Numbered from the stretch's first letter, positions 45,856 through 54,898 are shown. The stretch: 64,000 nt of DNA from Caldilineaceae bacterium (GCA_026645575.1 JAPKMW010000005.1:1-64000), one strand, 5' to 3'. Numbers and translations are program-made. The notes: generated from the letters alone by a model not told the origin.

Positions 45856-46893
45856 TTATTTTACCACAGCCTCAATAAATTGGGTATTAAAGAGCTTATC
45901 CAATTCGGCAGCGACATCGGTCCCTTCTTTCACTTGATTTTCCGCTGTGAAGATGGGGATGATCGCGGTCAGCGCGGCATGTTGCGCCTCGCCGGGGATG
46001 GGGCTTTCGGTGAGGACAGTGCGCTCAAAGAGTTCGCGCTTGGCGACCTCCAGCGACAATTTGGCTTCATCGGCCAGAATTTGCGCCGCCTCTTCCTGGT
46101 TGTCCAGAATCCACTGGCGGGCGCGCTCATATTGGGTCAAGACCAGTTTGGTATGCTCTGGGTAGGCGCTGATAAATTCGCTGCGGGCATTGAGGAAGCC
46201 ATAGCTGTTAAAATTGATGTTGCGGTAGAGCAGGCGCGAGCCTTGTTCCAGTTCGGTTTGCGCCATAAAGGGATCGAGGCCGGCCCAAGCATCAACCTCG
46301 CCCCGTTCCAGAGCGGTGCGCCCGTCGGCATGTTGCAAATTTATAATCTCGACATCGGCGGCAGAGAGGCCATTTTCATGGAGCGAACGCAGGAGGAAGA
46401 AGTAGGGGTCGGTGCCTTTGGTGGCGGCAATCTTTTTGCCCTTCAATTCGGCCACACTCTGGATGGGCGAATCTTTGCCGACGACTAAGGCGGCCCACTC
46501 CGGCTTGGAAAAGATGTAGACCGCTTCAATCGGCGAGCCGTTGGCCTTGGCAAGGAGCGCTGCCGCGCCGGCTGTCGAGCCAAAGTCGATGGCTTCCGAG
46601 CGCAAAAATTCGTTGGCTTTGTTGCTGCCGGCGCTCAAGACCCATTCAACCTTGATGTTCTCTTTGGCCAATTCCTCTTCCAACCAGCCAAATTTGCGCA
46701 ACACCAAGCTGCTGGGATTGTAATAGGCGTAATCGAGGCGAATGGTTTCCGGTTTGGCGGCGCCTTCACCTGCCGCCGGGGCGGCGCCTTCACCTGCCGC
46801 CGGGGCGGCGCCGGGAGCCGCTGCCGGTGCAGGACAGGCGCTCAACAAGAGGGCAAGACAGACGAGCAAGGGTAGCAAAATCCGCAATTTCAT
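45856..46893 (-). CDS. ssuA: sulfonate-type ABC transporter binding lipoprotein
   Basis: A 345-residue lipoprotein (LLSAC lipobox near residue 19) with a short linker made of a duplicated APAAGEG segment. A NMT1/SsuA-type domain follows, with DFGSTAG, GKKIAATKGTDPYFF and ALERGEVDAWAGLDPF. The organosulfonate assignment rests on family similarity and operon context. It follows ssuB after a gap holding a 133-bp nested palindrome. Confidence 0.87.
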   Translation of the reverse strand: MKLRILLPLLVCLALLLSACPAPAAAPGAAPAAGEGAAPAAGEGAAKPETIRLDYAYYNPSSLVLRKFGWLEEELAKENIKVEWVLSAGSNKANEFLRSEAIDFGSTAGAAALLAKANGSPIEAVYIFSKPEWAALVVGKDSPIQSVAELKGKKIAATKGTDPYFFLLRSLHENGLSAADVEIINLQHADGRTALERGEVDAWAGLDPFMAQTELEQGSRLLYRNINFNSYGFLNARSEFISAYPEHTKLVLTQYERARQWILDNQEEAAQILADEAKLSLEVAKRELFERTVLTESPIPGEAQHAALTAIIPIFTAENQVKEGTDVAAELDKLFNTQFIEAVVK

Positions 46894-46980
46894 AAGTTTC
46901 TCTTTCTGGTCGGTTGCTTTGTTGGTTGTGGGTTGATCAATAGATTCTAATTCGTTAGTGCGGTTTCTATGCCTATACGT

Positions 46981-47113
46981 ATGGCGCTAAGAGATTTCCT
47001 CCGTTCAGAAAGGGTCATCTGTCACCTTGAAAGGGTCTCTAGGTTACAATACTCTAGAGACCCTTTCAAGGTGACAGATGACCGCCTACGGTTCCCCAAA
47101 ACCTTAGCGCCAT
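46981..47113. repeat. 133-bp nested palindrome between ssuB and ssuA
   Basis: The inner arms 47013-47042 and 47054-47083 are perfect over 30 bp with an 11-nt loop. The outer arms 46981-46991 and 47103-47113 (ATGGCGCTAAG) are also perfect. It lies inside the operon, so transcripts to ssuA and ssuC must pass it. No U-tract. Confidence 0.85.
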
Positions 47114-47154
47114 GCCTATGGGTTTCCATACCGCACAGACAAATAAAAACAGCT

Positions 47155-47943
47155 TTAAAAAACCTCCGTTGGTGGCGCGACTTTATGATGCGCCAGACCA
47201 AAATGCTCTAAAATTTGACTACGCAATCCTGCCATCTCTGGGTGGCTACGGTCGCGCGGGCGGGGAAGAGTTGAATGGTAGGTGGCGACAACCGTGGCCG
47301 GACGTTGCCCCAAGATTACCACCCGATCTGCCAGATAGACCGCTTCGTCAATGTCATGCGTCACCATCACGACCGTGGCGCCAGCGGCTTGTACTGTTTC
47401 GATCAGTAGATCTTGCATTTGTAACTTGGTCAGGGCATCCAGCGCAGCAAAGGGTTCATCGAGTAGCAGCACCTGGGGCCGACCGACCAACGCTCGTGCC
47501 AACGCCGCCCGTTGCGCCATACCGCCGGAGAGTTGATGGGGCAGCGCATCGATAAAGCCTTGCAAACCAACCTGCGCCAGCCACTGCTCCGAATGGGCTT
47601 GAGCCTCGCCACGCACCGCCAGTTGCACATTCTGGCGAATCGTCTTCCAGGGTAGCAGGCGCGGCTCTTGAAACATGAGGGCGCAGCGCCGATCCACGCC
47701 TTGTACGGTACGGTCGCCAATCGCCACCGTGCCGCTCGATGGTTGTTCAAGACCGGCAATCAGCCGCAGCAAGGTCGATTTGCCGCAACCGCTCGGCCCG
47801 ACAATAGCGACAAATTCCCCGGCGCGAATCTGTAGATCGATCTTGGTCAACACCGGCGTCACCGCCGCACCCGTCGCGCCGCTCGTCGCCTGGGCTGGTG
47901 TAAAGCTTTTATGAATCCGGGCAAACGTGACTGATTCGGACAT
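47155..47943 (-). CDS. ssuB: sulfonate-type ABC transporter ATPase
   Basis: A 262-residue ATPase with Walker A GPSGCGKST (about 48-56), signature LSGGMAQR, Walker B VLLLDEPFAALD and the H-loop VTHDIDEAV. AGGAGG precedes ATG 47943; the longer frame begins in the leader. First structural gene of the operon, placed directly after an attenuator-like terminator. Confidence 0.92.
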   Translation of the reverse strand: MSESVTFARIHKSFTPAQATSGATGAAVTPVLTKIDLQIRAGEFVAIVGPSGCGKSTLLRLIAGLEQPSSGTVAIGDRTVQGVDRRCALMFQEPRLLPWKTIRQNVQLAVRGEAQAHSEQWLAQVGLQGFIDALPHQLSGGMAQRAALARALVGRPQVLLLDEPFAALDALTKLQMQDLLIETVQAAGATVVMVTHDIDEAVYLADRVVILGQRPATVVATYHSTLPRPRDRSHPEMAGLRSQILEHFGLAHHKVAPPTEVF

Positions 47944-47972
47944 ACCCCTCCTTTGTGTCGGGTTATGAAGCA

Positions 47973-48010
47973 CAAATAAAAAGCGCCCAGGTCAGCGTGA
48001 CCTGAGCGCT
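47973..48010 (-). terminator. leader terminator (attenuator) before ssuB
   Basis: On the minus strand the arms 48010-47998 and 47994-47982 form a 13-bp stem (one G-U) with a 3-nt loop, followed by TTTTTATTT (47982-47974). It stands 30 bp before the ssuB start codon and 60-odd nt after the leader peptide stop. A terminator in this place only makes sense if read-through is controlled. Confidence 0.85.
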
Positions 48011-48026
48011 CTTGGCTCTATTTTTG

Positions 48027-48116
48027 GCCACCCTCTCCTTTTGCGCAGAGACAGTGGCGTTTCCGTTCGTCCTGGCTAGACGTTGCCGCGTGCCAGTGAC
48101 GAAGACCTCTGTCTCC
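48027..48116 (-). promoter_or_regulatory. competing stems of the ssu leader
   Basis: Minus-strand GAGACAG (48109-48115), just after the Cys codons, can pair with CTGTCTC (48048-48054), closing an arm that holds TTCGTC/GACGAA (48098-48103, 48066-48071) and CTGGC/GCCAG. The same CTGTCTC region can instead pair downstream (GCCAC 48054-48058 with GTGGC 48027-48031, plus CTCT/AGAG). These two folds exclude each other, as in ribosome-controlled attenuators. How the second fold would block the terminator is not clear by eye. Confidence 0.6.
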
Positions 48117-48177
48117 GCTCTGGACAACAACAACAGCAGCAGGTAAATTGATAACCAACGGTGCGCCGGGCGAACAT
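48076..48177 (-). CDS. cysteine-rich leader peptide of the ssu operon (33 aa)
   Basis: A 33-codon frame from ATG 48177 to TAG 48076, with AAGGA 6 nt before the ATG. Codons 13-18 (48141-48124) are TGC TGC TGT TGT TGT TGT, six Cys in a row. The rest is unremarkable and basic. It lies between a perfect sigma-70 promoter and a U-tailed terminator ahead of a sulfonate-type transporter. By analogy with amino-acid attenuators, ribosomes stalled at these codons when Cys-tRNA is scarce would favour ssu transcription. The peptide itself is probably not functional. Confidence 0.8.
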   Translation of the reverse strand: MFARRTVGYQFTCCCCCCPERRQRSSSLARGNV

Positions 48178-48219
48178 AATGAATCCTTGATGCAATGGGA
48201 ATAAAAATAACAGTTGCAA

Positions 48220-48248
48220 ATCATAGATGAGCAGCGCCAAACTGTCAA
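48220..48248 (-). promoter_or_regulatory. sigma-70 promoter of the ssu leader
   Basis: Minus strand TTGACA (48243-48248), 17-nt spacer, TATGAT (48220-48225). The start would be near 48213, leaving about 35 nt before the leader peptide and about 270 nt before ssuB. Confidence 0.85.
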
Positions 48249-48257
48249 ATCTATCGT

Positions 48258-48314
48258 GGGTCAGTGAAACAGTGAGACAGTAACTGACTTACTGTCTCAC
48301 TGTTTCACTGACCC
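48258..48314. repeat. 26-bp perfect hairpin of CAGTGA/GACAG words
   Basis: Arms 48258-48283 and 48289-48314 pair perfectly, loop 5 nt. It lies 10 bp upstream of the ssu promoter and 5 bp after the MaoC gene's stop, so it likely ends MaoC transcripts and insulates the promoter. Words CAGTGAGACAGTAA recur between rpmI and rplT. Confidence 0.85.
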
Positions 48315-48318
48315 GCTG

Positions 48319-48789
48319 TTAAGCGTCGCGGCTTTTGCAGAGAATGTCCCAATTGCCACGCTGACAGACTTCATGGTTCTGGTTGATCACTTCCATCTTG
48401 AAATTGACCAGGCCGCCGCCCATGCGCCGCATCTCTTTCTTTTCTTCGATGGTCACACGTAGGCGGATCGTATCGCCAATAAAGACCGGCTTGACAAATT
48501 TCCATTCCAGCCCACGGAAGGCCATGATCGTATCTTCCATAAAGCCGAGACGGACGGCCTGCCCGCTGGCAATACTCAAGATCAAGAGGCCATGCGCTAC
48601 TCGCTGGCCGAACATCTGCGTTTTGCTATACTCGGCGTCGGTGTGGATCAAGTTCCAGTCACCGGAGATGCCGGCAAAGTTGACAATATCGGTTTCAGTG
48701 ATGGTGCGCCCAACGCTTTCCACCTGATCGCCAATCTCAAATTCATCAAAATAGAGGCCAACCGGTTTGCTCAGTTTCCGTGTGGTCAT
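48319..48789 (-). CDS. MaoC-like hot-dog dehydratase
   Basis: A 156-residue hot-dog protein with the hydratase-2 motif region FAGISGDWNLIHTDAEYSKT (Asp and His catalytic pair) and RVAHGLLILSIASG. It probably hydrates enoyl-CoA thioesters. ATG 48789 is preferred by family start and an AAGGA upstream. Stands alone. Confidence 0.88.
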   Translation of the reverse strand: MTTRKLSKPVGLYFDEFEIGDQVESVGRTITETDIVNFAGISGDWNLIHTDAEYSKTQMFGQRVAHGLLILSIASGQAVRLGFMEDTIMAFRGLEWKFVKPVFIGDTIRLRVTIEEKKEMRRMGGGLVNFKMEVINQNHEVCQRGNWDILCKSRDA

Positions 48790-48941
48790 TGCAAGGTTTC
48801 CTTGGATATTGGATAGTAGGTATTGGTTCTTTATGAGCATCGATTATAGAAGCAATTCAACTCATGGTAAAATCAGCAAAGCGATGTGCGTAGGGTTAAG
48901 CTGGCTCAATAGAGTGGGTCTAGATAAAAAGGGAGCGATTC

Positions 48942-49574
48942 ATGCGATTTGAAAATCCTTTTAAGCGGGTTGAGCGATTGAAGAAAGTGACCAATGTCCC
49001 CAAAGAAAACCAAGATGCACGCGTCCCACCGGGACAGTTCGTCACTGAACGCTTTCCCGTGTTACATTATGGCGACACCCCCCACTATGACAGTCTGGAT
49101 AGTTGGACTTTTCGTGTTTTTGGCCTGGTCGAAGCAGAAAAGAGCTTCACTTGGGCCGACATGATGGCGTTGCCCACCAACCAACAAACGGTAGACATCC
49201 ATTGTGTCACCCGCTGGAGCAAATTGGACACCACTTGGACGGGCATTCCCTGGCGTACTTTTCTACAGTTGATCAAGGTCAAGCCGGAGGCGACCCATGT
49301 GATGGCGCACTGTGAAAACAACTTCACGACCAACATCGCCCTCAATGTACTCGATGATGACGATACGATGTTAGCTTATCTCTATGAAGGTGAGCCACTG
49401 GAACCGGATCATGGCTACCCGATGCGGCTGCTGGTGCCTAAGAAATATTTTTGGAAGAGCGCTAAGTGGATTCGCGGCTTGGAATTTATGTCCGCCGACC
49501 GCCCCGGTTTCTGGGAACGCTATGGTTATCATATGGAAGGCGACCCTTGGCGCGAAGAACGTTTTGGCTGGTAG
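48942..49574 (+). CDS. molybdopterin-dependent oxidoreductase, YedY/sulfite-oxidase fold
   Basis: A 210-residue single-domain protein with [17 protein letters not shown], where C88 ligates Mo, and [19 protein letters not shown] near the C-terminus. No dimerisation domain and no Tat signal, so cytoplasmic. Substrate unknown; relatives reduce or oxidise sulfur and methionine-sulfoxide compounds. Its stop codon is directly continued in frame by the remnant surface-protein reading frame. Confidence 0.88.
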   Translation: MRFENPFKRVERLKKVTNVPKENQDARVPPGQFVTERFPVLHYGDTPHYDSLDSWTFRVFGLVEAEKSFTWADMMALPTNQQTVDIHCVTRWSKLDTTWTGIPWRTFLQLIKVKPEATHVMAHCENNFTTNIALNVLDDDDTMLAYLYEGEPLEPDHGYPMRLLVPKKYFWKSAKWIRGLEFMSADRPGFWERYGYHMEGDPWREERFGW

Positions 49575-51753
49575 TGCTTTACTCTTCAACATTTATTTAG
49601 CAGAGACCTGCTTCTATCGACGAAGGGCATTGCTCCTGTCTATGATGCAGATTGGGAGAGCAAAGGTGGTGGGCCTGCGGAATGTGAAAGACTGGGTTAT
49701 AGCGGTGGCTATAAAGTTGATGCCAACGCCCCCAATGGCACTTATGATATGGATGGCGGGTTTAACACCGTTACGATTAGTAACAGTGATAACCATACGT
49801 TCGATTGGTCGGCAACCCTGGGCTTGGATGCCGTGATCGTCAAAGCTGGTACCGGCGCCAATGTTTATACCTACAACCCAGAGGTGCAAAGCGATGGCAA
49901 TCTCCACGCACCCTATACTGGCTCCGATCCATTGGATCCAGGAACTATTCGCGAAGTCAGCCATGTCACTTTCTGCTTTGACTATGAAGTAACTGTGACG
50001 AAGACCGCTAACACCACCTTCACCCGCACCTATGCGTGGACAATCACCAAGTCCGTCACACCGAAACGCTGGGATCTGTTTCAAGGTGATAGCGGCACGT
50101 CCACCTATACCGTTGCGGTCGATAAAACCGGCTACACCGATAGCCATTGGGCCGTGAGCGGTTCGATCAAGATCAAGAACAACACACCGTTCGCTGCCAC
50201 CATCACCGACGTGACCGACGACATTTCTGGTGTTGGCGCCGTGGCCGTTAGTTGTGGCGTGGGCTTTCCTTATGAGTTAGCCAGTGGGCAGGAGCTGAAT
50301 TGCACCTATAACACGGCCTTGCCGAATGCTGATGCCCGCACCAATACAGCCACAGCCACAACCAGCGGGGCCGTTGGCGGCGGCAGTGGTACGGCGGCGG
50401 TCACCTTTGGCGATCCCACCACTGTTGTCAATGGCGCGATCAACGTGACCGATACCAATGGCATGAGCTGGGGACCAGTGACCGATGACACAAGTTGGGA
50501 CTACACGCGGACCTTCACCTGTAACGATGATGAAGGTACACATCCCAATACCGCCACGATTACGGAAAACGGCGCCAGTGACTCCGCCAGCGTCACCGTG
50601 CATTGCTATGAGTTGACGGTCACCAAAGATGCCAATCCGACCTTCACCCGCACCTGGGATTGGACGATCACCAAAAGCGGTGATCAGAGCGCCTTAACCC
50701 TCGCGCCTGGTCAATCGTTCCTGGTCAACTATGAAGTTACTGTTACCGCTGCGAAAACCGACAGCGCTTGGAACGTGACTGGTGAGATCATCGTGGCAAA
50801 TCCGGCGCCAATGCCGGCGACACTGACGGCTGTCAACGATATCGTTTCGCCGAATATTGCGGGGACCGTCACCTGCCCATCCTTGACGGTGCCGGCCAAC
50901 GATACGCTCACTTGCACCTATAGCGCCGCGTTGCGCGATGTTACGGGGCGCACCAACACGGCCACGGCCAGCTTGCAAAACTACAGCTATGCGGGCCACC
51001 GCCAACGGCACGACCGACTTCACCGGGACAGCGGCCGTGAGCTTTGGCGATCCGACCAGTGAGATCGATGAATGTGTGGATGTGACCGATGATCAAGCTG
51101 GCGTCCTGGGTGCTTTCTGTGTCGCCGTTGGGAACCAGAGTCACCCCTTTGCGTACAGCTTGACCATTAGCTATGCGGCCTGTGGCGATTACAGCTTTAA
51201 AAACATGGCGACCGCCACCACACAAGATAGCCAGACAAGCGACAGCGCCAGTCATACTGTCGCCGTCACTGTCCCTTGCGCCGGCGGCTGCACGCTGACC
51301 CAAGGCTATTGGAAGACTCATTCGGATCGTGGCCCAGCGCCCTATGATGATGCCTGGAAGAACTTAGGCGCATTGGAAGAAGATACGCCCTTCTTTACCT
51401 CAGGCAAGAGCTGGTACGAAGTCTTTAGGACGCCACCGGCAGGCAATGCCTACTATAATCTGGCCCACCAGTATATGGCGGCACAGCTAAACATCCTCAA
51501 CGGTGCGGCCTCAACGCCTGCTGTCGATGCTGCTATGGCCGGCGCCACAGCGCTCTTTACCGCACAAGGAGTGAATGACACGACCTTAACGCGCGCGGAG
51601 CGGACTTTGGCCCTTGGCTATGCCAGCACCTTGGATCAGTACAACAATGGCGTCATCGGCCCTGGTCACTGTTCGGAAGGAACGGGCGCTGGTGGTCTTG
51701 GCTTCGAAGAGGCGGCCCAACGCATCTACTTACCGACGATCCGCAATCGGTAA
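49575..51753 (+). pseudogene. surface repeat protein, 5'-truncated and frameshifted
   Basis: In frame with the preceding TAG, the open reading frame runs without a start until ATG 49749. It encodes repeated beta domains (VTKTANTTFTRTYAWTITKS, VTKDANPTFTRTWDWTITKS) separated by DUF11-like segments. Near 50993 the homology shifts by one base (an extra G in GCGGGCC) and continues from ATANGTTDFTG to 51753, including CTLTQGYWKTH and the tail RIYLPTIRNR. No signal peptide remains. The front is lost; the frameshift might be a sequencing error, the truncation is not. Confidence 0.8.
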
Positions 51754-51800
51754 GTAGGATGTTAGCACTCGTTGACGACTGTATGATCTAGATTACCCCC

Positions 51801-51848
51801 AGTCAGCACAAGGCCCTTAGCCAACCGGCTAGGGGCTTTGTGCTGACT
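51801..51848. terminator. 22-bp hairpin after the surface-protein remnant
   Basis: Arms 51801-51822 and 51827-51848 pair at 20 of 22 positions with a 4-nt loop. Compact stem without a following U-run. It sits before the pdxS leader. Confidence 0.7.
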
Positions 51849-52031
51849 AGAGGTCAGTAGCGTAATTGCTCCACTGTTGCGTCTGATCGCAATTTTCTGA
51901 ATCGTTCAAAATCGATTACAATCTCTGTTACTTCTTTAGCCATACAGAATGTATTCAAGAAGCGGCTGGCTATTTCACTAGGCGCAACACGAAATCGCGT
52001 ACTACTGATTCTACTGGAAGAGGAGCGAGAA

Positions 52032-52952
52032 ATGAGCAGCAATAACGGAAGCAACGGAAAAGTTCATGGCGCCGACACCGGCACCTTTGCCGTCAAGGTC
52101 GGTCTGGCGCAGATGCTCAAGGGTGGCGTGATTATGGATGTCGTCACCGCCGAACAAGCGCGCATTGCCGAAGAGGCGGGCGCCTGCGCCGTCATGGCGT
52201 TGGAACGGGTCCCGGCGGACATTCGCAAAGATGGCGGTGTCGCCCGTATGAGCGACCCGCGCATGATCAAGGAAATTATCAGCGCCGTGACCATCCCCGT
52301 GATGGCCAAGGCGCGCATTGGTCACATTGTCGAGGCGCAAATTCTCGAAGCGTTGGGCGTCGATTATGTGGACGAAAGCGAAGTCCTGACCCCCGCCGAT
52401 GAGGACAACCATATCAACAAGCACAAGTTCAAGGTGCCTTTTGTCTGCGGTTGTCGCAACCTGGGCGAGGCGCTGCGCCGCGTGGCCGAAGGCGCGGCGA
52501 TGATCCGCACCAAGGGCGAAGCCGGCACCGGCAACGTTGTCGAAGCGGTCCGCCACGCCCGCACCGTCATGGGCGAAATCCGCCGCATCAAGTGTATGGA
52601 TGAAGACGAACTCTTCGCCTATGCCAAAAACATCCAGGCGCCTTATGACCTGGTCAAGCAGACTGCCGAACTGGGCCGCTTGCCGGTGGTTAACTTTGCC
52701 GCCGGTGGCGTCGCCACCCCGGCAGATGCTGCGCTCATGATGCAACTGGGCGTCGATGGCGTCTTTGTCGGCTCCGGCATCTTCAAGAGCGGCGACCCGG
52801 CTAAACGCGCCGTCGCCATCGTCCAAGCCGTCACCCACTACAACGACCCCAAGATCCTCGCCGAAATCAGCGAAGACCTGGGCGAACCGATGGTCGGCAT
52901 CAATATTGACACCCTTTCCGAACAGGAGAAGATGGCCCATCGCGGCTGGTAA
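52032..52952 (+). CDS. pdxS: pyridoxal 5'-phosphate synthase, lyase subunit
   Basis: A 306-residue TIM barrel that makes PLP from ribose 5-phosphate, glyceraldehyde 3-phosphate and glutamine-derived ammonia. Conserved landmarks include GGVIMDV (about 31-37), RIRKDGG-like [21 protein letters not shown] with Schiff-base Lys93, and [11 protein letters not shown] near the C-terminus. GGAG precedes the ATG. Full length and highly conserved. It works with PdxT encoded next. Confidence 0.97.
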   Translation: MSSNNGSNGKVHGADTGTFAVKVGLAQMLKGGVIMDVVTAEQARIAEEAGACAVMALERVPADIRKDGGVARMSDPRMIKEIISAVTIPVMAKARIGHIVEAQILEALGVDYVDESEVLTPADEDNHINKHKFKVPFVCGCRNLGEALRRVAEGAAMIRTKGEAGTGNVVEAVRHARTVMGEIRRIKCMDEDELFAYAKNIQAPYDLVKQTAELGRLPVVNFAAGGVATPADAALMMQLGVDGVFVGSGIFKSGDPAKRAVAIVQAVTHYNDPKILAEISEDLGEPMVGINIDTLSEQEKMAHRGW

Positions 52953-52963
52953 AGTCTGACCAG

Positions 52964-53040
52964 GTGACAAGATGAAGGGGTGACAAGGTGAAGGTAATCA
53001 TCGTGTTCCCTGTCACCCTGTCACCCTGTCACCCTGTCAT
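52964..53040. repeat. imperfect inverted repeat of GTGACAAG / GTCACCCTG words
   Basis: The right side (53009-53040) is three to four tandem copies of the 9-nt word GTCACCCTG. The left side (52964-52999) holds matching but diverged GTGACAAG words, so the two sides can pair imperfectly. It lies within the pdxS-pdxT operon. Confidence 0.7.
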
Positions 53041-53045
53041 GAACT

Positions 53046-53696
53046 ATGTCAACACTAAAAATCGGCGTTCTAGCACTTCAGGGCGCATTTATTGAGCATA
53101 TTAGCATGTTGCAACGCCTAGGCGTGGAAGCAGTGGAAGTGCGCAAGGCGGAGCAACTGGCAGATTTGGATGGCTTGATCATCCCTGGCGGCGAAAGCAC
53201 CAGCATGGGGCTGGTGGCCGAACGGTGGGGGTTGGTCGAGCCATTGCGCGCATGGGTGGAGGCCGGCAAACCAGTGTGGGGCACCTGCGCCGGGATGATT
53301 CTGTTGGCGGAACGGGCGGTTGGGCAGAAACAGGGCGGGCAACCGCTGCTGGGCGGTCTGGATGTGCTGGTCAATCGCAACTACTTTGGCCGGCAAGTCG
53401 ATAGCTTTGAGACTGAACTGCAAGTGTCATTATGGGCCGACGCCCCGTTTCATGCCATTTTCATTCGCGCGCCCGCCATTATAGCCGTTGGTCCAACGGT
53501 TGAACCATTAGCGCAAGTGGTCACGCCAACGGGTGAAACGGTGATTGCGGCTGCGCGTCAACAGAATCTATTGGCGACGGCTTTTCACCCAGAATTAACG
53601 TCTGACTTACGCTGGCACGCATTTTTTGTCGAAATGGTGCGTAAACAGCGAGCGGCAGTAACAGAAAATGGTGAAAAAGACAAAAAAGGGACTTGA
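53046..53696 (+). CDS. pdxT: pyridoxal 5'-phosphate synthase, glutaminase subunit
   Basis: A 216-residue class I glutamine amidotransferase that supplies ammonia to PdxS. PGGEST (about 48-53), nucleophile C81 in WGTCAGM, and the His/Glu pair in FHPEL complete the triad. It lies 93 bp after pdxS; the -35 element of the infC promoter overlaps its stop codon. Confidence 0.96.
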   Translation: MSTLKIGVLALQGAFIEHISMLQRLGVEAVEVRKAEQLADLDGLIIPGGESTSMGLVAERWGLVEPLRAWVEAGKPVWGTCAGMILLAERAVGQKQGGQPLLGGLDVLVNRNYFGRQVDSFETELQVSLWADAPFHAIFIRAPAIIAVGPTVEPLAQVVTPTGETVIAAARQQNLLATAFHPELTSDLRWHAFFVEMVRKQRAAVTENGEKDKKGT

Positions 53697-53722
53697 CGAG
53701 CGTAGCTTTTTAATGTTATACT
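53693..53722 (+). promoter_or_regulatory. sigma-70 promoter of infC-rpmI-rplT
   Basis: TTGACG (53693-53698), 18-nt spacer, TATACT (53717-53722). The start would be near 53729, about 40 nt before the AUA start of infC. Confidence 0.75.
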
Positions 53723-53768
53723 ATAGACTCATTTTGTTTATTCTTTTTTGATTTGAAGGAGTCCGACC

Positions 53769-54305
53769 ATAGGAAGAAGCGCTACCCCATACCGAAGTGC
53801 CCAGATAGAGACGCGGGTGAATCATCAGATTCGCGCGCGTGAGGTTCGTGTCATTGATGGTGACGGTACACAGCTTGGTGTGATGCAGGTGCGTGATGCG
53901 CTTGCCCTTGCCACGCAACGCGAGCTAGACTTGGTGGAAGTAGCCCCAACCGCTAATCCGCCGGTTTGCCGTTTGATGGATTATGGGAAATATCTCTATG
54001 AAAAGCAGAAGCGCGAGCGGGAATCACGCAAAGCGCAAAAGCAGATCGAGATCAAAGAGCTAAAACTGAGTCCACGCACGGACGAGCATGATATTCAAGT
54101 TGCGCTCACCAAAATCCGTAAATTTGCCAAAGACGGCGCCAAAACGCGTGTGCGCATCAAGTTCAAAGGGCGTGAAATGGCCCATCCCGAAGTTGCGCAA
54201 GAGTTGCTCAAACGCGTGGCCGAAGATGTCAAGGATGTGACCACCGTCGAATCCATGCCCGCCTTTGATGGTCGCAGCATGATCATGCTGTTGACGCCAT
54301 CGTAA
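53769..54305 (+). CDS. infC: translation initiation factor IF-3, probable AUA start
   Basis: A 178-residue IF-3 with the N-domain (QIRAREVRVIDGDG), linker (YEKQKRERESRKAQKQIEIKELKL region) and C-domain (HDIQVALTKIRKFAKDGAKTRVRI region). AAGGAG at 53756-53761 is 7 nt before ATA 53769, and the extension restores normal length. The only conventional start, GTG 53817, has no ribosome site. IF-3 genes are known to use rare starts such as AUU for self-control, so AUA here fits. First gene of the infC-rpmI-rplT cluster. Confidence 0.9.
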   Translation: MGRSATPYRSAQIETRVNHQIRAREVRVIDGDGTQLGVMQVRDALALATQRELDLVEVAPTANPPVCRLMDYGKYLYEKQKRERESRKAQKQIEIKELKLSPRTDEHDIQVALTKIRKFAKDGAKTRVRIKFKGREMAHPEVAQELLKRVAEDVKDVTTVESMPAFDGRSMIMLLTPS

Positions 54306-54366
54306 CCCTGGGCAACTTGACCCTATTTCCTGGGTCTTGACTTGTCATCCTTGCATACCAAAGTGA

Positions 54367-54454
54367 TCGTATGGGATTCTGCCATACGACTTGCTGGTGT
54401 TTGCCAAGGGACAAATAAACAGTTGTACATAAAAACGGGCAAATGCCCGTTTTT
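54367..54454 (+). terminator. candidate leader/attenuator between infC and rpmI
   Basis: A hairpin TCGTATGG/CCATACGA (54367-54374, 54382-54389) is followed by a classic terminator: stem 54431-54440 with 54445-54454, tetraloop AAAT, with a T-run in the distal arm. Placed before rpmI-rplT it could be a partial terminator or an L20-type autoregulatory leader. A possible TTGACT -35 at 54337 suggests a second promoter. Confidence 0.65.
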
Positions 54455-54509
54455 ATATGTCTGCCAGATGCAAAGTTTTGCCGGTTGAGATGTTTAGAAG
54501 AGGACGATT

Positions 54510-54716
54510 ATGCCAAAGTTAAAGACACACAAGGGCGCCGCCAAGCGCTTCCGCATTACCAAAAATGGGAAGCTGATGCGCATGCGCGCCGGTCGCACCC
54601 ACTTACGCCGCAAGAAGCGGAGTAATGTGAACAGCGACTTCCGCCATGTGATCCCCAGCACCGTCAAGGCCAATGTTAAGTTGGTCAAGAAGATTGCTGG
54701 CAGCGCCGCTGAATAG
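54510..54716 (+). CDS. rpmI: 50S ribosomal protein L35
   Basis: A 68-residue basic ribosomal protein with [17 protein letters not shown] and RKKRSNVN landmarks. AGAGGA lies 7 nt before the ATG. Normal length for bL35. Confidence 0.97.
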   Translation: MPKLKTHKGAAKRFRITKNGKLMRMRAGRTHLRRKKRSNVNSDFRHVIPSTVKANVKLVKKIAGSAAE

Positions 54717-54723
54717 TAGTAGA

Positions 54724-54801
54724 ACAGTAAGACAGTGGCTCAGTAGGACAGTGCATCAGTGTAGACTGTCTGACTGACTTACAGAGCTACTGTCTTACTG
54801 T
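54724..54801. repeat. long hairpin of CAGTAAGACAG words between rpmI and rplT
   Basis: Outer arms 54724-54740 and 54785-54801 pair over 17 bp with one G-U. Inner copies of the same words can pair imperfectly. It lies within a ribosomal protein operon and shares words with the hairpin at 48258-48314. Confidence 0.75.
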
Positions 54802-54898
54802 CTGATTGATTTACGGAAACGACTGAATAACCAGCACGTGATCGGCCCATAAGTGGATCTGTGAACAGATTCCGCCCTCACGGAAAGGACAAAGAAAA

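Noticed and set aside
48001..48043. A second small leader frame (GTG GCC AAA AAT AGA...) with GGAGAGG before it, overlapping the terminator
   Set aside because: It would read through the terminator stem to a stop at about 47966. It is short, has no informative residues and may be chance; noted only because of its good ribosome-site match.
48060..48120. SAM riboswitch in the ssu leader
   Set aside because: GGCAAC and a nearby stem recall the SAM-I core, but the other conserved segments are absent, and the region is better explained by the Cys leader peptide and its pairing partners.
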